A DNA stretch of 15,661 nucleotides from 9FT-COMBO-53-11 sp035291485 (lineage in GTDB: Bacteria > Patescibacteriota > WWE3 > 9FT-COMBO-53-11). Below, piece by piece: positions 5,715-13,472 of the stretch. The notes beneath the pieces were generated by a model. The model ran no database searches. It saw only the letters and a program-made list of their open reading frames with translations, and was not told the origin of the DNA. Where the stretch lies: positions 1 through 15,661 of the forward strand of contig DATDSA010000021.1 in the NCBI GenBank assembly GCA_035291485.1, written 5' to 3'. Made by a program: the position numbers and the translations under genes. Positions within the stretch are counted from its first letter, which is position 1; each line of letters starts with the position of its first letter.

Positions 5715-8288
5715 TTATTTGCTCAAGAAATCGAGGTCGAGGGTGACGGTCTGACCTTCTTTAATTTCGCCGGCCAGAAGTTTGGTCGCCAGTCGAGCCT
5801 CCACCATGTCCTGCATCACTCGGGTCAAGGGCCGAGCTCCCCACTCTGGGGCGTAACCCAGCTCGGCAATCTTATCCGTAAATTCGGGAGTCGTCAAAAG
5901 CTTGATGCTCTTGGCGGCTAGGTCTTTCTCCAATCCCTTTATTTTCAGCTCGACAATTTTGCCTAAGTTCTCCTTGGAAAGCGGCTTGAAAATCATCACT
6001 CCGTCGAACCGGTTTAGAAGCTCCGGCGGGAAAATGCCCCGGATGTGTTCGAGAAATTCCTTCTTAAAATCCTCCACTCCCCGGCCCGCTAGGAGCTGGT
6101 CCTGAATGTACTTGGTGCCGGCGTTGGCAGTGGCGATGATGATGGTGTTGGTAAAATCCACCGTCTCGCCCCGGCCGTCGGTGAGCCGTCCGTCATCGAA
6201 AACCTGCAGGAAGAGATTGAGGATCTGGGGATGGGCCTTCTCAAACTCGTCCAACAGAACCAAGGAGAACGGCCGCTGGCGAATTGCCTCGGTGAGCTGG
6301 CCGGGTTCGACGCTCTCGGTTCCCGGAGGCGAGCCGATCAAACGATAGATGTTCTTCAGGTCGGCAAACTCCGACATGTCCACCCGCGCCATCGCTTCTT
6401 TGTCCCCGAAATAATGCTTGGCGAGTACCTTGGAGAGCTCGGTTTTTCCCACCCCGGTCGGTCCCACAAACAGGAAAGTGGAAATCGGCTTGTCTTCTTC
6501 GCGAATGCCGGCCCGCGATCGCCGCAGCGCATCGGCCACCCCCTTCACCGCCTCTTCTTGGTTGATCAGTTCCGTGTGGATCCTTTCCTCCAGATTGAGA
6601 AGCTCCTTCGCCTCTTTTTGGGTGATTTTGGTGACCGGAACTTTGGTTTTCTCGGAGACCAGAACGGCAATTTCCTCCTCGCCCACCACTCCTCCTCCGG
6701 TATTCTTCTTCGCCAGGACCGCTTCCTCCAAAAGATCGACCGCCTTATCGGGCAGAACCCGCTCGTAAATCAACCGGTCGGACATCTCCACCGCCGCTCG
6801 GATCGCCGGGAAAACAATCCGCACCGGCTTGTGTTCTCTCCGGCTGGTCTTCTCCATCGCCTGCGCCTGATACTCCAAAATCTCCAGGCTATCTTCCCGC
6901 GTTGCCGCCGGCACTTCCACCAACTCGAAAACCGCTGAAAAAGCATCGTTCGGGGAGATATATTTTCGGTAGTTCTCCCAAGAAGTAGCGCCGATCAGCT
7001 GGAGTTTCCCGGTTTCAAGATGGGGACGGAGAGAGTTGAAGATAAAAGAAGTCTGCGCTTCCGCTCCCGAAAGAATCAGGTTGTGGATTTCGTCAATGAA
7101 GAGGACAATGCCGCGGGAAATCTCGACCTCATTCAGAATTTTCTGAATCCGCTCTCCCAACTCCCCTTCCGTGGGTGTACCGGCCACCAACGAACCAACG
7201 TCCAATTGGATAATCCGCCGGCCCTGGAGGGACACAAAACGAGAACCCCGGACAACCTCTTGGGCAATTCCTTCCACCAAAGAGCTTTTTCCCGAACCGG
7301 GCGGGCCAACCAAAATGGCATTGGCCTTCCGCTCCCGCGCCAGGATCCGCGCCGTTTCCTCAAGCGGCTTCTGCTTCCCGATCATCAGCTTCAACCGGCC
7401 GGCGGCGGCCTCCTTGGTCAGGTCAACGGAAAAAGTGTCCAAGGTCGGGGTAACTCTTCCCGTCCAACCGCGGTTGACGCCGCCGATCGGCCCCACCTCG
7501 TAGTCGTCCTCCCAGATGAAAGGAAACCGCACCCAATCTCCTCGCCGCTTCTCCCAGAGCAGGGCCTGCTTGGCATCCTCCGATTTTTCCCCCGCGAAGC
7601 CTAATGCCGCCGCCAGAAGATGGGAGGAACAGATCGAGCTGAATTTGAGTGAGAAGGCCAGATCATAAGCGGCTTTGTAGAGGTCTTTCAGAGAAATGTC
7701 TTTGAGCTTGGCGGGATCGAACTCCCCCACCCCGGCGCGAAAGAGAAATTCCCGGCCGGACTTTCCCCGAGCAAGTTTCCGGAATAACCGCGGCGCGTCT
7801 TCCACCGAAAGAATTGCCCAGCGGGCCGACGGACCGGAAAAATCCAGGATGTGAAATTTATCCTCCCAAGGACCGGTAATATCGAGATGGGGACGTCCCA
7901 TCCGCTTGTAAAAAGCCAGAACCACGCCGGCCGCAAAAACCATCAGGGCGAGGGAGGGGTAGTTAAAGAAGAGCCAAAACGGGAAAAGGAACCACAACAA
8001 GAAAAAACCCAGAATGCCGACCGTCCCCAGGGCAACCGCAATCGCCCCGATTACCAACCGAATGAGGCGGAAAGGAAAACCCAGAACTCTCCCGAAAAAG
8101 GTGTAGTCGCCGAACAGGGGGATGAAGAGAAGACGCGCCATCAAAGTCGTGGCCGTGATCTGGTCCAAATAGACAATCACCCGCCAAACGGTCCGGGTAA
8201 AATAGCGCACTCCTTCGACAAACCAAAAATAAGGCAGGTAGAGAAGCGCCTGGACCAGATAAGAAGTTTCCGAAACTGCCCGATTCAT
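5715..8288 (-). CDS. Membrane-anchored, divergent Clp/Hsp100-type double AAA+ ATPase
   Basis: The 857-residue protein starts with a hydrophobic region of several membrane segments (within about 45-128), then a Clp-N-like helical region (about 155-235) and two AAA+ modules. Module 1 has Walker A GPPGSGKS (328-335) and Walker B VLFIDE (395-400). Module 2 has Walker A GPTGVGKT (609-616), Walker B LVLLDE (676-681), the arginine finger in LLNRFDG (R760) and sensor 2 GARPLTR. Several Clp features are altered: the first pore loop reads AGTPTEGE instead of GTKYRGE, the second reads PPGTESVE instead of PPGYVGY, the ring-1 arginine fingers (ERRFQ) read SAVFE, no [LIV]GF ClpP-docking tripeptide follows ANAGT, and there is no M-domain. 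It is a ClpC relative by ancestry; classical ClpCP-style proteolysis is doubtful. Both ATPase sites look intact. Confidence 0.88.
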   Translation of the reverse strand: MNRAVSETSYLVQALLYLPYFWFVEGVRYFTRTVWRVIVYLDQITATTLMARLLFIPLFGDYTFFGRVLGFPFRLIRLVIGAIAVALGTVGILGFFLLWFLFPFWLFFNYPSLALMVFAAGVVLAFYKRMGRPHLDITGPWEDKFHILDFSGPSARWAILSVEDAPRLFRKLARGKSGREFLFRAGVGEFDPAKLKDISLKDLYKAAYDLAFSLKFSSICSSHLLAAALGFAGEKSEDAKQALLWEKRRGDWVRFPFIWEDDYEVGPIGGVNRGWTGRVTPTLDTFSVDLTKEAAAGRLKLMIGKQKPLEETARILARERKANAILVGPPGSGKSSLVEGIAQEVVRGSRFVSLQGRRIIQLDVGSLVAGTPTEGELGERIQKILNEVEISRGIVLFIDEIHNLILSGAEAQTSFIFNSLRPHLETGKLQLIGATSWENYRKYISPNDAFSAVFELVEVPAATREDSLEILEYQAQAMEKTSRREHKPVRIVFPAIRAAVEMSDRLIYERVLPDKAVDLLEEAVLAKKNTGGGVVGEEEIAVLVSEKTKVPVTKITQKEAKELLNLEERIHTELINQEEAVKGVADALRRSRAGIREEDKPISTFLFVGPTGVGKTELSKVLAKHYFGDKEAMARVDMSEFADLKNIYRLIGSPPGTESVEPGQLTEAIRQRPFSLVLLDEFEKAHPQILNLFLQVFDDGRLTDGRGETVDFTNTIIIATANAGTKYIQDQLLAGRGVEDFKKEFLEHIRGIFPPELLNRFDGVMIFKPLSKENLGKIVELKIKGLEKDLAAKSIKLLTTPEFTDKIAELGYAPEWGARPLTRVMQDMVEARLATKLLAGEIKEGQTVTLDLDFLSK

Positions 8289-8308
8289 TTAGATTAATAA
8301 TACAGGAC

Positions 8309-8677
8309 TTAACGCGCCAACCAGAAAGAAACCAGGAAGAGCAGAATCAGGTGAAAGGACTGGTCGACGCCGAGAAGAAGCCAGACCGGCACGTCCCTCT
8401 CCGCCACCCTCTTGACCCGACAAAGCCACCAGAACTCGAACCGGCGGTTGTCCAAGAGAGCGTGGGTCACCGCCAGGAACAGGGTCGCCCAAACCGCTCT
8501 CATGAGATCAACCCCGGCGAGATAGAGCGCTCCAAAGGTGAAGACGTGGTAGCTGACGACGTGCGCCAGGAGCGGGGCGAGGTGTTTGGACTTCTCGTTC
8601 GCCATCCAGTAGGTCTGGATAATCCAGTCGCCGATCAGGTGGGCGATCAAAAGGTAGATAAAAATATCAGCAAACAC
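8309..8677 (-). CDS. DUF3307 family integral membrane protein
   Basis: The 122-residue protein has about four hydrophobic segments and the conserved pattern of the DUF3307 family: LIAHLIGDWIIQTYWMA near the N-terminus (H13, D17, Q21), a central histidine (H39), THALLD (H72, D76) and a C-terminal DQSFHL (D105, Q106, H109). The clustered His/Asp residues in the membrane suggest a metal-dependent or enzymatic site, but the family's function is unknown to me. The start is a GTG at 8677 with no clear Shine-Dalgarno; no better in-frame ATG exists. It lies 20 nt upstream of the Clp-like gene, probably in one transcript with it, and behind an AT-rich inverted repeat (8705-8727). Confidence 0.8.
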   Translation of the reverse strand: MFADIFIYLLIAHLIGDWIIQTYWMANEKSKHLAPLLAHVVSYHVFTFGALYLAGVDLMRAVWATLFLAVTHALLDNRRFEFWWLCRVKRVAERDVPVWLLLGVDQSFHLILLFLVSFWLAR

Positions 8678-8704
8678 AACTAAAGATTAGCAAACCGGGG
8701 CTGT

Positions 8705-8727
8705 TATAGTATATGTAGTATACTATA
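8705..8727. promoter_or_regulatory. AT-rich perfect inverted repeat upstream of the DUF3307-clp cluster
   Basis: Arms TATAGTATA (8705-8713) and TATACTATA (8719-8727) are perfectly complementary and separated by 5 nt. The site lies between secA and the DUF3307 gene, where a promoter for the downstream cluster would be expected, and it contains TATACT-like -10 sequences. It shares the decamer TAGTATACTA (8716-8725) with the operator region of the TrpR-like gene (385-394), so it may be a protein-binding site. Confidence 0.5.
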
Positions 8728-8742
8728 CTAAATATCGGGAGT

Positions 8743-8767
8743 GGTAGGAACGAGATTATTTCCTACC
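8743..8767 (-). terminator. Hairpin overlapping the secA stop codon
   Basis: Perfect 8-bp arms GGTAGGAA (8743-8750) and TTCCTACC (8760-8767) enclose a 9-nt loop and overlap the secA TAG (8763-8765). No T-tract follows on either strand, so it would be a weak terminator or an mRNA 3'-end stabiliser. The GTAGGAA/TTCCTAC words also occur in the palindrome at 365-387. Confidence 0.4.
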
Positions 8768-11264
8768 CTAGTTCTGGGTAATGACAGCGCTTCCATTTTT
8801 TACCGGAGCCGCACCAGCAGGGATCGTTGCGTCCCAGCTTCGCCACTTTCGACACGTCACCGGTAGCCGGCGGCAGAGCACTCGAATCGGTCTCCTGTCC
8901 CAGATTCGCGGTGGGATGATGCAGCGCCACCGGCCGCGGCGGCGGCAGAGAAACCCGTTCCTTCCTCTTGATCTCAATCCGTTCCAACCGCTGAGCAAAG
9001 GTTGACCAGATCTCGTTGATGAGGCGATCAAAGAGCAGGCGAGCCTCATTCTTGTATTCCACCAGCGGGTCGCGGCCGCCGTACCCCCGCAGACCAATTC
9101 CCCGCCGCAGCTCATCCAGCGTATCAATGTGTTCGACCCAGATAATGTCGAAAGATTGGAGCGCCAGCTGCTGGACGATCTTCAGCCAGTCCGCGGCGAA
9201 TTCCTTGTGGTACTTTTCCCAGACCTCTTCGATTTTGGTGGAGTAGAGGGAGAGCTTGGAGAGCAGGAAAGAAGACATCTCCTCTCCCCCACCCAGAATT
9301 TTCCTTCTGATGGTGTAGGCGATATCCCGGTGTTTGTTGACGACGTCGTCGTATTCGACCAGGTGTTTCCGCAGGTCGAAGTTATAACCCTCCACCCGTT
9401 TCTGGGCGCTCTCGATCGCGCCGGAAACGATCCGGCTCTCCAGAGGAACATCCTCGGCGATGCCGAAGCGGTCCATCACTTTCTCCACCATCGCTCCACC
9501 GAAGATCCGCATCAGGTCATCCTGAAGCGCCACAAAAAAGCGGGACGACCCGGGATCTCCCTGCCGGCCGGAACGGCCCCGCAGCTGGTTGTCGATGCGG
9601 CGAGATTCGTGCCGCTCGGTGCCGATCACGTGCAGACCGCCCAGCTCAACGATTCCCTTTTCCAGTTTGATGTCCACCCCCCGCCCCGCCATGTTCGTTG
9701 CCACCGTCACCGATCCCCGCTCCCCCGCCTTGGCGATGATCTGCGCCTCCTTCTCGTGCTGTTTGGCGTTCAAAAGTTCGTGGGGAATGCCCTTGCGCTT
9801 GAGGAGTTTGGAGAGGAGTTCATTCTTCTCGATAGATGTGGTTCCCACCAGGACGGGCTGGCCCCGGCGGTGACACTCATCGATCTCGTTGGCGACCGCC
9901 TGAAACTTGCCGGTGACGGTCTTGTAGACCACGTCGGCGCTGTCCTTTCTGATCATCGGTTCGTGGGTTGGAATTACCACCACTTCCAGCTTGTAGATGC
10001 GGGAGAACTCCTCTGATTCGGTCGCCGCGGTCCCCGTCATGCCGGCCAGTTTTTGGTACATCCGGAAGTAGTTCTGAAAAGAAATGGTGGCCATGGTTTT
10101 GCTCTCTTTTTGGATCGCTACTCCCTCCTTGGCCTCGATCGCCTGGTGCAGGCCCTCGGAGTAGCGCCGGCCCATCATCAGCCGCCCGGTGAATTCGTCG
10201 ACGATAATCACCTGGCCCTCTTTGACGATGTAGTCCCGGTCCTTCTGGTAGAGAGTGGCGGCCTTGAGCGCCTGCTCAACGTGCCGGACGGTTTCAAAAT
10301 CCTTCTCGTAGAGGTTGGGTACGCCCAGCATCCGTTCCAGCTTCCGCAGGCCGACCTCGGTCAGCGTCACGGAGCGGGATTTCTCGTCCATCGTGTAGTC
10401 CGTTTTAGAAACCAGGTCGTTGACCAGCTTCGCAAAATCGTAGTAACGCTGGGTGGCTTCTTCTTGGGGAGCCGAGATGATCAGGGGGGTGCGGGCCTCG
10501 TCAATCAGAATGGAATCCACCTCGTCCACGATCGCAAAGTGGTGCGCCCCCTCCTCGCCCCGGCCGTTGACCTGCACGATCTGGGATGGGTCGTAGACCA
10601 TGTTGTCGCGCAGATAGTCGAACCCGAACTCGTTGTTGGTGCCGTAGGTGATATCGGCTTGGTAAGCCTCGCGGCGGGAGACCTCGCGGAGATACTCTCC
10701 CTGCCCCAGCTGCATCTCTTCCGGTGTGCTGTCCTCACCTTTGTTGATTGTCGCTTGGGACTTGTTGCTTGGATCATAGATGTAGGCCTTTTCATGGTTC
10801 AAGCAGCCCACCGACATCCCGAGCGCGTGGAAGATCGGCCCCATCCATTCGGCGTCCCGGCGCGCCAGGTAGTCGTTGACGGTAATCAAGTGGGCTCCCT
10901 GCCTCCCCAGCGCATTGAGATAGAGCGCCAGGGTCGCCGAGAGAGTCTTCCCCTCCCCGGTTTTTTGCTCGGCGATCTTTCCTTGGTGAAGAATCGCGCC
11001 GGCGATCAACTGAACATCATAAGGGCGCATTCCGGTGGTTCGGGAAGATGCCTCCCGCACCGCGGCGAAGGCTTCGGGAAGAAGCTGATCGAGGACCTCA
11101 CCCTTCTCCAACCGCTCGCGCAGACCCGCCGTTTTTTCTTTTAGTTTGGCGGGAGAAAGTTTTTTGAATTCGGGCTCCCGGATATTGATCTTGGCGACCG
11201 CCGGCCGGACGCGGCCGACCTCCCGCTCGTTGAAATCGAGGATTTTGGTGATGAAGGAAAACAT
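8763..11264 (-). CDS. secA: Protein translocase ATPase SecA
   Basis: The 833-residue protein drives preprotein export through SecYEG. Visible motifs include Walker A TGEGKT (102-107), ITYGTNNEFGFDYLRDNM (205-222), the DEVD box (247-250) followed by SILIDEARTPLIIS, the second motor domain with GTERHESRRIDNQLRGRSGR, and a C-terminal zinc-binding SEC-C motif CWCGSGKKWKRCH (816-828). Two departures from E. coli SecA: an insertion of about 30 residues after SVGCLNHEKAY (roughly 158-195), and a much shorter stretch between AYTIRRKI and WVEHIDTLDELRRGIGLRGYG, meaning most of the helical wing region is missing. Both seem usual in CPR SecA proteins, as far as I recall. The start ATG 11264 gives the standard N-terminus. 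It is divergent from the gene at 11304 with 39 nt between them. Confidence 0.97.
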   Translation of the reverse strand: MFSFITKILDFNEREVGRVRPAVAKINIREPEFKKLSPAKLKEKTAGLRERLEKGEVLDQLLPEAFAAVREASSRTTGMRPYDVQLIAGAILHQGKIAEQKTGEGKTLSATLALYLNALGRQGAHLITVNDYLARRDAEWMGPIFHALGMSVGCLNHEKAYIYDPSNKSQATINKGEDSTPEEMQLGQGEYLREVSRREAYQADITYGTNNEFGFDYLRDNMVYDPSQIVQVNGRGEEGAHHFAIVDEVDSILIDEARTPLIISAPQEEATQRYYDFAKLVNDLVSKTDYTMDEKSRSVTLTEVGLRKLERMLGVPNLYEKDFETVRHVEQALKAATLYQKDRDYIVKEGQVIIVDEFTGRLMMGRRYSEGLHQAIEAKEGVAIQKESKTMATISFQNYFRMYQKLAGMTGTAATESEEFSRIYKLEVVVIPTHEPMIRKDSADVVYKTVTGKFQAVANEIDECHRRGQPVLVGTTSIEKNELLSKLLKRKGIPHELLNAKQHEKEAQIIAKAGERGSVTVATNMAGRGVDIKLEKGIVELGGLHVIGTERHESRRIDNQLRGRSGRQGDPGSSRFFVALQDDLMRIFGGAMVEKVMDRFGIAEDVPLESRIVSGAIESAQKRVEGYNFDLRKHLVEYDDVVNKHRDIAYTIRRKILGGGEEMSSFLLSKLSLYSTKIEEVWEKYHKEFAADWLKIVQQLALQSFDIIWVEHIDTLDELRRGIGLRGYGGRDPLVEYKNEARLLFDRLINEIWSTFAQRLERIEIKRKERVSLPPPRPVALHHPTANLGQETDSSALPPATGDVSKVAKLGRNDPCWCGSGKKWKRCHYPELG

Positions 11265-11303
11265 CTATCTAAAAGGATACCTCATCTATGTTATCTTGAG
11301 GGC

Positions 11304-12017
11304 GTGTGGCGTAAAAGAATCATCATTTTGATCGTTCTTCTCCTCCTGGCAACCGCCGCGGCGGCCGCCTACTACTTCTATTTCCTACCCCAGAAGGAGG
11401 CCCCCGCGGAGGACGCCAATCCCCCCGCCGAAGAGGGTCCGGTCCTGGTGGACTACAAGGGCCAGTACGTGAAGGGTGAGGTGCCGAAGGACTGGACGGT
11501 GGTGGAGTACCAGAACGGCAACGGTTCGGACATGCTCACCGAGGGTGTGACCTACACGGGACTAACCGGACTGGAAGTCAAAAACCCGGCCGGGGACGTA
11601 GTCTTCAAACTGAAGGCCGTCTACGGCATTGGCGGGGCCGGCGGCTGCGGCACTTACTTCAAATTTGCCGATGATTCCGCCGTCTACTACAACGGTCTGG
11701 CCGCCGACAACACCGAAGTCGGGATGGCCGCGCCCACCATTGTTGATCTCCAAGGATTACCCTACAGCGCGCTCTCGATCTTTGGAACCAGCGCGCGGCG
11801 GGTCGGCACAAATCTCTATTGGGATACAATTCCCGCCGCCACCTACTTCGAGGCGGCCTGCGGGATGCAAGAGACACTCTTTGAATTCACCAATCCCCAG
11901 TTCGGGGTGGGCGGAGGAGAAACCCACGGCACCTACTACTTCACCGTTCTCGGCAGCGCCAGCGTCGAAGATCTGGAAGCCCTCGATTCGATCCTCAACT
12001 CCCTAGCCGTCGATTAA
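11304..12017 (+). CDS. Membrane-anchored extracytoplasmic protein, unrecognised
   Basis: The 237-residue protein begins with a positively charged start and one strong hydrophobic helix (RIIILIVLLLLATAAAAAYYFYF, about residues 5-27), followed by a Pro/Glu/Ala-rich linker and a beta-rich globular domain of about 190 residues outside the membrane. The domain is rich in Gly, Tyr and Thr and contains WTVVEYQNG, a pair of cysteines (GGCGTYF and EAACGM) that could form a disulfide, and a C-terminal helix (VEDLEALDSILNSL). This layout resembles many CPR surface proteins of unknown function; I assign no family. The start is a GTG with TTGAGGG just before it. It is transcribed away from secA and may share the short divergent control region. 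Confidence 0.8.
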   Translation: MWRKRIIILIVLLLLATAAAAAYYFYFLPQKEAPAEDANPPAEEGPVLVDYKGQYVKGEVPKDWTVVEYQNGNGSDMLTEGVTYTGLTGLEVKNPAGDVVFKLKAVYGIGGAGGCGTYFKFADDSAVYYNGLAADNTEVGMAAPTIVDLQGLPYSALSIFGTSARRVGTNLYWDTIPAATYFEAACGMQETLFEFTNPQFGVGGGETHGTYYFTVLGSASVEDLEALDSILNSLAVD

Positions 12018-12135
12018 TTTTATCTCGACAGGACGCCCGCTTAAGGCGAGCTAGCAGCCTCACTTTCGTTCGGTTGGACGCGATTCGATAAATCGCTAGC
12101 ATCCTCGTTTTCTCTCGGATGTATAATTAGGAGCG
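12018..12135. other. Intergenic region with short repeats and a -10-like sequence
   Basis: The 118 nt between the two plus-strand genes hold a TTCGTTCGGTTGGACG word (12065-12080) related to sequences near 437 and 1212, a small hairpin GCGATT/AATCGC (12080-12096), and TATAAT at 12122-12127. If that hexamer is a -10 element, transcription would start almost at the ATG (12136) and exclude the GGAG just before it, so it may be coincidental or give a near-leaderless mRNA. Confidence 0.4.
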
Positions 12136-12642
12136 ATGGATACGATCGCCAAGACCAAGGAAATTGAAACCTTTCACAGCCCGACCTACGGGATCCTCAC
12201 GATCACGCAGATAATCGCCCGAATTTCGGAATTCGTCCGAGCATTTCCCGACCAAAAGTACCGCATCATTATCGGCACCGATTCCCAGAGCCACAACGGC
12301 ACCGGAGTGGATTTCGTGACCGCCCTGGTCGTCCACCGGGTGGGCGGCGGCGGGATCTATTTCTGGAAAGGATACAAGAAAACTCGTCCCTACACCCTCA
12401 AAGAGCGGATCTACGAGGAGGCGCTGACATCCCTGGAGTTCGCCAACGAATTTATTTTCCATCTCAAGGGGGCGGAGGAACTGCTGCAGATCGGGCTCGA
12501 GATCCACGTTGACATCGGAGAAAACGGAAAAACTAGGGATATGATCGCCGAGGTCGTGGCGATGATCAAAGGGAACGGATACGAGGTCAAGACCAAACCG
12601 GATTCCTTCGGCGCCTCAAAAGTGGCCGATCGCCACACCTGA
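12136..12642 (+). CDS. DUF458 (YkuK-like) RNase H-fold protein
   Basis: The 168-residue protein matches the DUF458 family: FHSPTYGILT at the start, YRIIIGTDSQS (46-52; D49), HVDIGENGKTRDMI (124-137; D126) and the C-terminal KPDSFGASKVADRHT (154-168). The family is predicted to have an RNase H-like fold with acidic residues at the active site; the substrate is unknown to me. The length is normal and both ends look complete. TAGGAG precedes the ATG closely. A hairpin (12636-12657) overlaps the stop codon. The gene is convergent with uppP, 56 nt apart. Confidence 0.85.
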   Translation: MDTIAKTKEIETFHSPTYGILTITQIIARISEFVRAFPDQKYRIIIGTDSQSHNGTGVDFVTALVVHRVGGGGIYFWKGYKKTRPYTLKERIYEEALTSLEFANEFIFHLKGAEELLQIGLEIHVDIGENGKTRDMIAEVVAMIKGNGYEVKTKPDSFGASKVADRHT

Positions 12643-12657
12643 TCAGCAGATCAGGTG
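12636..12657. terminator. Hairpin between convergent DUF458 and uppP genes
   Basis: Perfect 9-bp arms CACCTGATC (12636-12644) and GATCAGGTG (12649-12657) enclose a 4-nt loop and overlap the DUF458 stop. No T-tract follows, so termination strength is uncertain. A second small hairpin, TTTGCC-GCA-GGCAAG, follows at 12663-12678. Their position between convergent genes fits a bidirectional 3'-end structure. Confidence 0.45.
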
Positions 12658-12698
12658 CTAGGTTTGCCGCAGGCAAGCCGTCCACTATGAGATCTCTT

Positions 12699-13472
12699 TT
12701 ATACCAACAGAGAGAGTAGGAGGGTCGCTCCCAGTAGAATCCGATAAACAGCAAAGGGAATCAGCGAGAAACGTTCCAGAACTCTGAACAACAGTTTAAT
12801 CGCAAAGAGCCCCACGACGAAAGAAGTCGCAATTCCGACCGCGAAGCTGGACCAGTCGTTTGCCAGGACCCCGTCCCGATAGACCGAAAAGACCTCCCAA
12901 AACCCAGCCGCAAAAACGATCGGCAGAGAGATAATAAAAGAGAAGCGCGCCGCCGCCGCTCGCTCTATCCCCCTCCCCATCCCGGTGAGGATGGTGATCC
13001 CGGAACGGGAGACCCCGGGAACCAGCGCCAAGGCCTGCGCCAGGCCCACCGCGAGGATATCCGGAACAGTGAGGTTTTTTCTCTTCGTGCTCCCCCGCCG
13101 GTACCATCTCTCCACCACCAACATCAAAACCGCGACCAGAACCAGCGCCCCGGCCACCAGCGTCCCACCCCGAAAATTCTGACCGATAAAGTCCTCCCAG
13201 AAGAGCCCGAGCAGGCCGACCGGAACCGAGGCCAGAGCAATGGCCGCGATCGTGCGCCACTGCCGCTCTACCAAAAGTGAAATCCAATCGCGGGAGAAAA
13301 AGACCAGCAGCGCCGCCGCCGTTCCCAGGTGCAGGGCGGCATCAAAGGAGAGGGAGTGGGGCGCCCAACCAAAAATCTGGGGAACGAGGATCAGATGGCC
13401 TGAGGATGAGATCGGCAGAATTTCCGTCAGCCCCTGGACAATCCCTAAAACAATTGCTTGATAAATTGGCAT
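12699..13472 (-). CDS. uppP: Undecaprenyl-diphosphatase UppP (BacA)
   Basis: The 257-residue polytopic membrane protein dephosphorylates undecaprenyl pyrophosphate, recycling the lipid carrier for peptidoglycan and glycan synthesis. Family motifs are intact: GLTEILPISSSGHL (14-27) with the catalytic glutamate (E17), and VPGVSRSGIT (151-160) with the key arginine (R156). About seven or eight hydrophobic segments are evident. ATG 13472 (MPIYQAIVLG) is preferred over TTG and GTG codons just upstream, since it gives the family N-terminus and overlaps the PAP2 stop by one base (TGATG). Two unrelated phosphatases acting on the same type of substrate are thus translationally coupled. Confidence 0.95.
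   Translation of the reverse strand: MPIYQAIVLGIVQGLTEILPISSSGHLILVPQIFGWAPHSLSFDAALHLGTAAALLVFFSRDWISLLVERQWRTIAAIALASVPVGLLGLFWEDFIGQNFRGGTLVAGALVLVAVLMLVVERWYRRGSTKRKNLTVPDILAVGLAQALALVPGVSRSGITILTGMGRGIERAAAARFSFIISLPIVFAAGFWEVFSVYRDGVLANDWSSFAVGIATSFVVGLFAIKLLFRVLERFSLIPFAVYRILLGATLLLSLLV

Noticed and set aside
6231..6938. 235-codon plus-strand frame
   Set aside because: It is antisense to the second AAA+ module of the Clp-like ATPase and has no recognisable protein features.
9129..11144. Long plus-strand frames (295 and 363 codons)
   Set aside because: They lie entirely antisense to secA, whose frame is unambiguous; they are mirror frames caused by codon bias.
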